From the NCBI GenBank assembly GCA_965228905.1, contig CBDDII010000002.1, positions 62,001 through 126,000 on the forward strand: DNA of 64,000 bases. Direction: 5' to 3'. The DNA is from CALKXV01 sp965228905. Lineage in GTDB: Bacteria > Pseudomonadota > Alphaproteobacteria > Rhodobacterales > Rhodobacteraceae. Shown one piece after another: positions 58,909 to 64,000 of the stretch. The stretch's first letter is position 1. The number at the start of each line of letters is the position of its first letter. Both the position numbers and the translations under genes were made by a program. Below the pieces are notes generated by a model. That model had not been told where the DNA came from, ran no database searches, and worked only from the letters and a program-made list of their open reading frames with translations.

Positions 58909-59464
58909 GCAATCCGGGCCTTTTGCTTCAAACGTCCGGGTTCCAAGCAAGCAAGTCCGGTCCTGAATGCGCGTCGGGGCTGAAAGACACCACCGCCGCT
59001 TTTTCCGCCAGTTCGGGAGGCGTACCTGTGCGGCAGACGCCTTGGGTTTTCTGGCAACGAGCCGATTTCGTCGAAGATCGGTGAAACTGTGGAGAGGTTC
59101 CGCTGTGTAAGGCGGGTCATCGCCCGAAGCCACGGCGCGGGAGACAGTGCAAGCTTAGGTAGAGAGCCACATTCGCCCGCAGGCAAAGTCGACGTGCAAT
59201 CAGTGCTGTTGGGATCGTTATATTTCGCAATCAAATTAGCAAAGGTAATGGCAATCAATATCATTGCCGTAAACTGCCATAAAAATCTCAGGTTGCAAGC
59301 GTATTGATCGAACGGTCAAGAAATGGTTCGCATTAGCGGTTCTGAAGGAGGCTTTTCCACCAGATTGTTGCAGGAACTCGGTCAATGCCCCCTGTGTGGA
59401 ACGGTCTCGACTTAAGGTGCGCCCTGCGTTCGCGGTTTGAAACGACGGAGGATTCCGAAAGGAA
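58909..59464. other. Non-coding stretch above the LysE gene
   Basis: About 550 bases without a supported gene. The part 59215-59290 is AT-rich (TTATATTTCGCAATCAAATT). A 16-base inverted repeat TTGATCGAACGGTCAA is at 59304-59319. A 30-codon frame at 59323-59415 encoding a CPLCG motif has no binding site and is not called. The LysE promoter must lie at its left end. Confidence 0.4.
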
Positions 59465-59488
59465 AAAGGCGCGGAGCTCCGCGCCTTT
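59465..59488 (-). terminator. Terminator of first csp gene
   Basis: AAAGGCGCGGAG and CTCCGCGCCTTT form a perfect 24-base palindrome; A-runs at 59463-59467 become the T-run on the minus strand. It is 22 bases downstream of the csp stop. Confidence 0.85.
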
Positions 59489-59509
59489 CAGTGCCAAACG
59501 TGCCTGTTC

Positions 59510-59716
59510 TCAGGCCAGAACGATGTTCTCGGCGCTTTCACGGCCGTCACGGCCGGCAGCAAGGTCATAGGTGACCTTCTGGTCGTCGGCGAGGCCAGTG
59601 AGGCCGGAGCGTTCGACTGCCGAAATATGAACGAAAACGTCCTTGCCGCCCTCATCGGGTGCAATAAAGCCGTAGCCTTTGGTGGTGTTGAACCATTTTA
59701 CGGTGCCAGTAGCCAT
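59510..59716 (-). CDS. Cold-shock protein, CspA family (copy 1)
   Basis: A 68-residue single OB-fold nucleic-acid-binding protein. The RNP motifs KGYGFIAPDE and DVFVHISAVE are present, in the order KWFNTTKGYGFI...VFVHI. Ends DLAAGRDGRESAENIVLA. RNA chaperone in adaptation to cold or starvation. A second copy at 60833 differs in few positions. Both have a similar block about 75-100 bases upstream. Confidence 0.95.
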   Translation of the reverse strand: MATGTVKWFNTTKGYGFIAPDEGGKDVFVHISAVERSGLTGLADDQKVTYDLAAGRDGRESAENIVLA

Positions 59717-59786
59717 CCGTTTGTCTCCTGTTTTGTGCCATTCGCGTGATGCAACGGCCCGGCCAGAGCGTCTAGGTCGAGACTGG

Positions 59787-59811
59787 GCCGGTTAGGGAGA
59801 CAGTTGGTCGA
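59787..59811 (-). promoter_or_regulatory. Conserved upstream block of csp copy 1
   Basis: GCCGGTTAGGGAGACAGTTG followed by GTCGA at 59787-59811 recurs, with small changes, at 61117-61142 before csp copy 2. The blocks lie 71-95 and 78-103 bases above the respective starts, fitting a shared promoter with a long 5' leader. Confidence 0.5.
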
Positions 59812-59868
59812 GTAGAAGGTAGCAGGGCGCATATAGGCGTCATTTGGCTTTCGGGCAAGGAATTTTCC

Positions 59869-60108
59869 TTAAACTTCCGCGAGTTTTGCCGCGATACGGT
59901 CCTTCAGGATGACACGTTCCTTGCGCATGTTCTCTTCGTTGAACTGGTCGGTCGGTTCGACGTTTGTCTCGGCGCGATGGATGGCGCGGTTCAGCTCGTG
60001 ATAGCGGTCGGCCAGCGCGCGGAATTCGCCATCTTTTGTTTTAAGATCATGGATTTGCTGGGCCTTGTCGGGGAATTCTTCGGCCAGTTCATGAGGGGTG
60101 TGCGACAT
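59869..60108 (-). CDS. DUF465 / YdcH-family protein
   Basis: A 79-residue helical protein of the YdcH type: HELAEEFPDKAQQIHDLK, FRALADRYHELNRAIHRAE and MRKERVILKDRIAAKL. Coiled-coil-like heptads throughout. Function unknown. The start at ATG 60108 is preceded on the minus strand by AAGGAAAACCC. Its upstream region carries an FNR-type palindrome and an 11-bp-repeat array, shared with the divergent DUF2938 gene. Confidence 0.85.
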   Translation of the reverse strand: MSHTPHELAEEFPDKAQQIHDLKTKDGEFRALADRYHELNRAIHRAETNVEPTDQFNEENMRKERVILKDRIAAKLAEV

Positions 60109-60157
60109 GGGTTTTCCTTTCTTTTCTGCATCTGATCACGGGGGCAGAGGGGCCGCG

Positions 60158-60171
60158 TTGACATGGGTCAA
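60158..60171. promoter_or_regulatory. FNR/FnrL-type palindrome
   Basis: TTGAC-ATGG-GTCAA is a perfect 14-base palindrome of the Crp/FNR class (TTGAC-N4-GTCAA). It is 50 bases above the YdcH start and 150 bases above the DUF2938 start, and ends 8 bases before the repeat array. Confidence 0.55.
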
Positions 60172-60179
60172 ACGGGCGT

Positions 60180-60228
60180 CGGTATCGCGTCGGTTTTACG
60201 TCGGTATCACGTCGGTATTATGTCGGTG
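60180..60228. repeat. 11-bp direct-repeat array, copy 2
   Basis: Units start at 60180 (CGGTATCGCGT), 60191 (CGGTTTTACGT), 60202 (CGGTATCACGT) and 60213 (CGGTATTATGT), then a partial CGGTG. Same unit, number, orientation and terminal stub as the array at 23730. Both lie between a minus-strand gene to the left and a plus-strand gene to the right. Confidence 0.85.
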
Positions 60229-60321
60229 GAAAGAACGGTATCGAGGTCTGGCGTATTGAATTCGGAAGACAGCCGGTCGAAATCGGTTATTTTCGCGAGG
60301 CGAGCAAGAGCGGGGCAGGCG

Positions 60322-60783
60322 ATGATCTGGACAGGTGTGGTGATGGGCGTCCTTGGGACGCTGGCGATGGACCTTTGGGCGCTGGTGCTGGCCGCCCTGG
60401 GCCAGCCGAAGCCCAACTGGGCGATGCCGGGGCGCTGGCTGGGGCATGTGATGCGCGGCAAGGTCTTTCACGACGACATAGGCGCGGCGGAACCGGTTGA
60501 GCGCGAGTTGGCGCTTGGCTGGGCGCTGCACTACGGGGTCGGGGTGCTTTACGGCGTGGTTTTCGTGCTGCTGGCGGGGCGCGATTGGGTGGAGGCGCCG
60601 ACGTTCTTGCCGCTTTGGGTCTTTTCCATCCTGACAATCGCGGCGGGGTGGTTCCTGTTGCAGCCGGGGATGGGCCTTGGCTGGGCGGCGTCAAAAACGC
60701 CGAACCCCTGGAAGGCGCGCATCTTGGGGTTGGTGGCCCATACCATGTTCGCGGGCGGCATGTGGATCGGCGCGCTGGCATGA
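60322..60783 (+). CDS. DUF2938 membrane protein
   Basis: A 153-residue protein with four hydrophobic helices and the DUF2938 marks MDLWALVLAALGQPKPNWAMPGRWLGH. ATG 60322 follows GCGGGGCAGGC. The later helices are WALHYGVGVLYGVVFVLLAG, FLPLWVFSILTIAAGWFLL and ILGLVAHTMFAGGMWIG. Function unknown. A longer open frame runs back through the 11-bp array and is rejected. Confidence 0.82.
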   Translation: MIWTGVVMGVLGTLAMDLWALVLAALGQPKPNWAMPGRWLGHVMRGKVFHDDIGAAEPVERELALGWALHYGVGVLYGVVFVLLAGRDWVEAPTFLPLWVFSILTIAAGWFLLQPGMGLGWAASKTPNPWKARILGLVAHTMFAGGMWIGALA

Positions 60784-60786
60784 AAA

Positions 60787-60812
60787 AAGGCGCGCGATCG
60801 CTCGCACGCCTT
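60787..60812 (-). terminator. Terminator of second csp gene
   Basis: AAGGCGCGCGA, loop TCGC, TCGCACGCCTT; the A-run at 60783-60788 gives a T-run on the minus strand. It is 20 bases past the csp stop and begins on the stop of the convergent DUF2938 gene. Confidence 0.85.
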
Positions 60813-60832
60813 CGTCGGGTTCCCGGCGCGGC

Positions 60833-61039
60833 TTAGACCAGCGCGAGGTTTTCCGCGGATTCGCGACCGTCGCGACCGGCTTGCACGTCATACGTGACTT
60901 TCTGGTCGTCGGCGAGGCCGGTGAGGCCCGAACGCTCCAGCGCCGAGATATGGACGAAAACGTCCTTGCCGCCCGTCTCCGGTGCGATGAAGCCGAAGCC
61001 TTTGGTGGTGTTGAACCATTTCACTGTGCCGTTGGCCAT
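60833..61039 (-). CDS. Cold-shock protein, CspA family (copy 2)
   Basis: A 68-residue OB-fold RNA-binding protein, MANGTVKWFNTTKGFGFIAP, with DVFVHISALERSGLTG. It differs from copy 1 at only about ten positions (for example GFGFI for GYGFI, ALE for AVE), so the two are recent paralogues or functionally equivalent. The pair flanks the YdcH and DUF2938 genes. The start is ATG 61039 with AGGAGACATCAC before it on the minus strand. Confidence 0.95.
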   Translation of the reverse strand: MANGTVKWFNTTKGFGFIAPETGGKDVFVHISALERSGLTGLADDQKVTYDVQAGRDGRESAENLALV

Positions 61040-61116
61040 GTGATGTCTCCTAAAATATATCGCTGCCCGCAACATGCGGCAGCCCGGCTTGGTTGGTCTT
61101 GATCGAAAGACTGACA

Positions 61117-61142
61117 GCCGGATTAGGGTAGACAGTGGTCGA
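61117..61142 (-). promoter_or_regulatory. Conserved upstream block of csp copy 2
   Basis: GCCGGATTAGGGTAGACAGT followed by GGTCGA matches the block at 59787-59811 with one insertion and a few changes. The neighbouring bases diverge, which argues for conserved function. Probable promoter of csp copy 2. Confidence 0.5.
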
Positions 61143-61179
61143 AAGAGAAAAACGTTCGCGAGGGGGCGTTTGGCAGGTT

Positions 61180-61210
61180 GGGGAGGGGTTGGCAAGGGGG
61201 AATGGGGGGG
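61180..61210 (+). other. G-quadruplex-forming motif
   Basis: Four G-runs of 4, 4, 5 and 7 separated by 1, 7 and 3 bases (GGGGAGGGG at 61180-61188, GGGGG at 61196-61200, GGGGGGG at 61204-61210). This meets the usual G4 rule with long tracts. It lies between csp copy 2 and the low-G+C gene at 61373; no other gene is seen from 61040 to 61372. Confidence 0.5.
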
Positions 61211-61372
61211 CCTAGGCTGCGTGGCTGATGGGGCGTGCGTTGTTCGCGGTGGGGATTTGGGTTGGGTTTCGGCTGAGCCAAAATCTCAATCCTTATCAAA
61301 ATAATGCCGCTCGGCACAGCATATTGGCGAGAGGCGTTGAATTAACGCAGCATGTTGACTAGTTAAGTAAGT

Positions 61373-62380
61373 ATGAACGTCGTCAATATTCCCAACTATG
61401 CCGCGGCTGAGGTCGCTGCACAACTTCCGCCTTTGGCGCCAAACGGACAGGGTTTGATTGTTCTTTCGAACTCAAACTTCCCTTCCTCTCACTTTAGCCC
61501 TGGTGGACGGTACCTTTCCTCCTCTGGTTATCTTTGTAGGCAGTTTGTCGTATTCGCCACAACTTTTTGGGGCAAGCTGCTTTGGCCAGGTATTGAAATG
61601 GAAGGCTTCCCTGAGACTTGTAGCTCTCGTTTGTCTGATTTTGATCAAGAGCTTGAGAAGAATGGTGTGTTGAAAAACCCTGTCATTCCATATCAAGGAT
61701 CCGTCAGGAGTTTCGCTACTTCGGCCGACGGTTACCAGATGGACGAAGGTATGTTGAATGAGTTGGCTTCATTTCAGAAAGCGACATTTGAAGCATTGAA
61801 CAATAGAGAAAGAGGCCAGTGGAGTTATTGTGACCAAAGCCGAAAACTGGTTGGCGAAGATCGCACTTTTGACAACGGTGGCTATAAGGTTCAGCTAACT
61901 CAAGCGATACCGATCGTGCGAGACGTGAACGATCCGCATAAATTGTTAATGTTTGTTGAGAAACGAGATGCCGAAATTCGCCGCGTAAATATGTCACTTA
62001 GACATCTTATTACGGACATTGAGATGGCGAATCCGGTTAGTGTGCAAGAAGTTGTAACAGAAAAGGCGAAAGAGATTTATAGTGTTTCCAGAGATTTGCT
62101 GGATGCGACGAGAGACTTCGGCGGTGGCGTATCTATGCTGGGGATCACATTACACTTCAGCTACGAAAAGTCGATCAAAAATACTCTTGTCGTAGGTGCT
62201 GCCGGCGGAAAGTTCGCTGAACATTTGTTTGGTCCCGAGGTGACAGGTTCGGCAGCGATCATAGCCGCGTTTGCAGGGCTTAGTACCTCCATTAGATTCT
62301 CGCGGGACAAGCGGCGATCACTTGTCGCCAATACAAATTTTCCTTACGCAGTAATTCCCAAGCTCCAATTCGGAGCGTAG
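61373..62380 (+). CDS. Unrecognised 335-residue accessory protein
   Basis: An intact frame of visibly lower G+C than its neighbours, with AT-rich codons (AAATTGTTAATG). The product starts MNVVNIPNYAAAEVAAQLPP. The N-terminal part has many aromatic residues (RQFVVFATTFWGKLLWPGIE), the middle is charged and helical (VEKRDAEIRRVNMSLRHLI), and a hydrophobic glycine-rich stretch near residue 280 (ITGSAAIIAAFAGLSTS-like) could insert in or lie on a membrane. No catalytic motif recognised. Composition and lack of a neighbour partner suggest acquisition by transfer. Function unknown. Confidence 0.65.
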   Translation: MNVVNIPNYAAAEVAAQLPPLAPNGQGLIVLSNSNFPSSHFSPGGRYLSSSGYLCRQFVVFATTFWGKLLWPGIEMEGFPETCSSRLSDFDQELEKNGVLKNPVIPYQGSVRSFATSADGYQMDEGMLNELASFQKATFEALNNRERGQWSYCDQSRKLVGEDRTFDNGGYKVQLTQAIPIVRDVNDPHKLLMFVEKRDAEIRRVNMSLRHLITDIEMANPVSVQEVVTEKAKEIYSVSRDLLDATRDFGGGVSMLGITLHFSYEKSIKNTLVVGAAGGKFAEHLFGPEVTGSAAIIAAFAGLSTSIRFSRDKRRSLVANTNFPYAVIPKLQFGA

Positions 62381-62507
62381 TCGAAAAGAAGTGAATAGTT
62401 GGCGAAAATTGTTAACCTAGCCACTTCGCCTCAACCGGGGTCCGCTTGCTGTTTTGACTCACCCAATTCCGATTTCGCGCACTCGTCGAACCCAAACAGG
62501 AAGAATA

Positions 62508-62524
62508 GCGGGGTGAAACCCCGC
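62508..62524. repeat. Hairpin related to the 25.4 kb repeat
   Basis: GCGGGG-TGAAA-CCCCGC, followed by CTTACC, resembles GGCGGGG-TGAG-CCCCGCC plus CTACGG at 25391-25412. It lies just after the ettA stop on the minus strand and may also act as its 3'-end structure. Confidence 0.5.
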
Positions 62525-62525
62525 C

Positions 62526-64000
<1,475 letters not shown>

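Noticed and set aside
59323..59415. 30-codon frame with a CPLCG motif
   Set aside because: Only half of a zinc-ribbon and no credible ribosome-binding site.

Overview
The window is a 64 kb stretch of a chromosome that looks like a marine alphaproteobacterium of the Rhodobacterales (Roseobacter group). The evidence is gene content and style: high G+C, short intergenic gaps with many 4-base start/stop overlaps, DUF2794 and DUF3775 proteins, IalB-family and VPLPA-CTERM proteins, a choice-of-anchor L protein with a C-terminal Hint domain, a DnaE2 polymerase behind a GTTC-N7-GTTC-like SOS box, and intergenic hairpin repeats. No plasmid, prophage, insertion sequence or CRISPR array was seen. There is one tRNA gene, tRNA-Pro(CGG).

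Layout. 1-6.9 kb: an unrecognised edge gene, rlmN, an IalB-family secreted protein, a type II asparaginase, a CoA-binding protein, dapD and a HAD phosphatase. 6.9-10.9 kb: a secreted Hint-domain protein, then dapE coupled to a GNAT acetyltransferase and a DUF2064 protein. 10.9-18 kb: rnr, a lytic transglycosylase, a MAPEG protein, an XRE regulator, tag and small proteins. 17.9-25 kb: dnaE2, a long hairpin, a methyltransferase, a DoxX-rppH cluster and an orphan BrnA-type antitoxin. 25-35.7 kb: a repeat cluster, asd, carbonic anhydrase, an M17 aminopeptidase/NlpC pair, mtnP, a DsbA-like protein, apt and leuC. 36-45 kb: two VPLPA-CTERM surface proteins inserted between leuC and leuD, then a compact membrane protein/nuclease cluster, a LysR regulator, leuB and the tRNA. 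45-50 kb: small-molecule enzymes (VOC, Gfo/Idh/MocA, HpcH/HpaI, creatininase, two flavodoxin-fold reductases). 50-55.4 kb: a five-gene operon with an NMT1/THI5-type ABC importer, a cytosine-deaminase-like hydrolase and a GlcD-like flavoprotein, with a divergent RidA. 56-64 kb: an orphan ParA, two exporters, two cold-shock genes with a shared upstream element, a low-G+C accessory gene and ettA, which runs off the right edge.

How genes work together. dapD, dapE and asd serve the aspartate/lysine/diaminopimelate pathway. leuC, leuD and leuB serve leucine synthesis, but in this genome they are dispersed over 9.6 kb. mtnP and apt both belong to adenine salvage: mtnP releases adenine, which apt converts to AMP. 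rnr, rppH, csp and ettA concern RNA turnover and translation.

Most unusual non-coding signals. Two 11-bp-period direct-repeat arrays with the unit CGGTATYRCGT, four units each, sit at 23.7 kb and 60.2 kb, both inside divergent intergenic regions; the second lies next to a perfect FNR-type palindrome. A 22-bp stem at 21.4 kb closes completely only when read as plus-strand RNA. Two more terminator-associated structured RNA candidates lie before mtnP and after apt. Much of the window is ordinary housekeeping sequence. All functions are read from sequence motifs alone; no database search was run.
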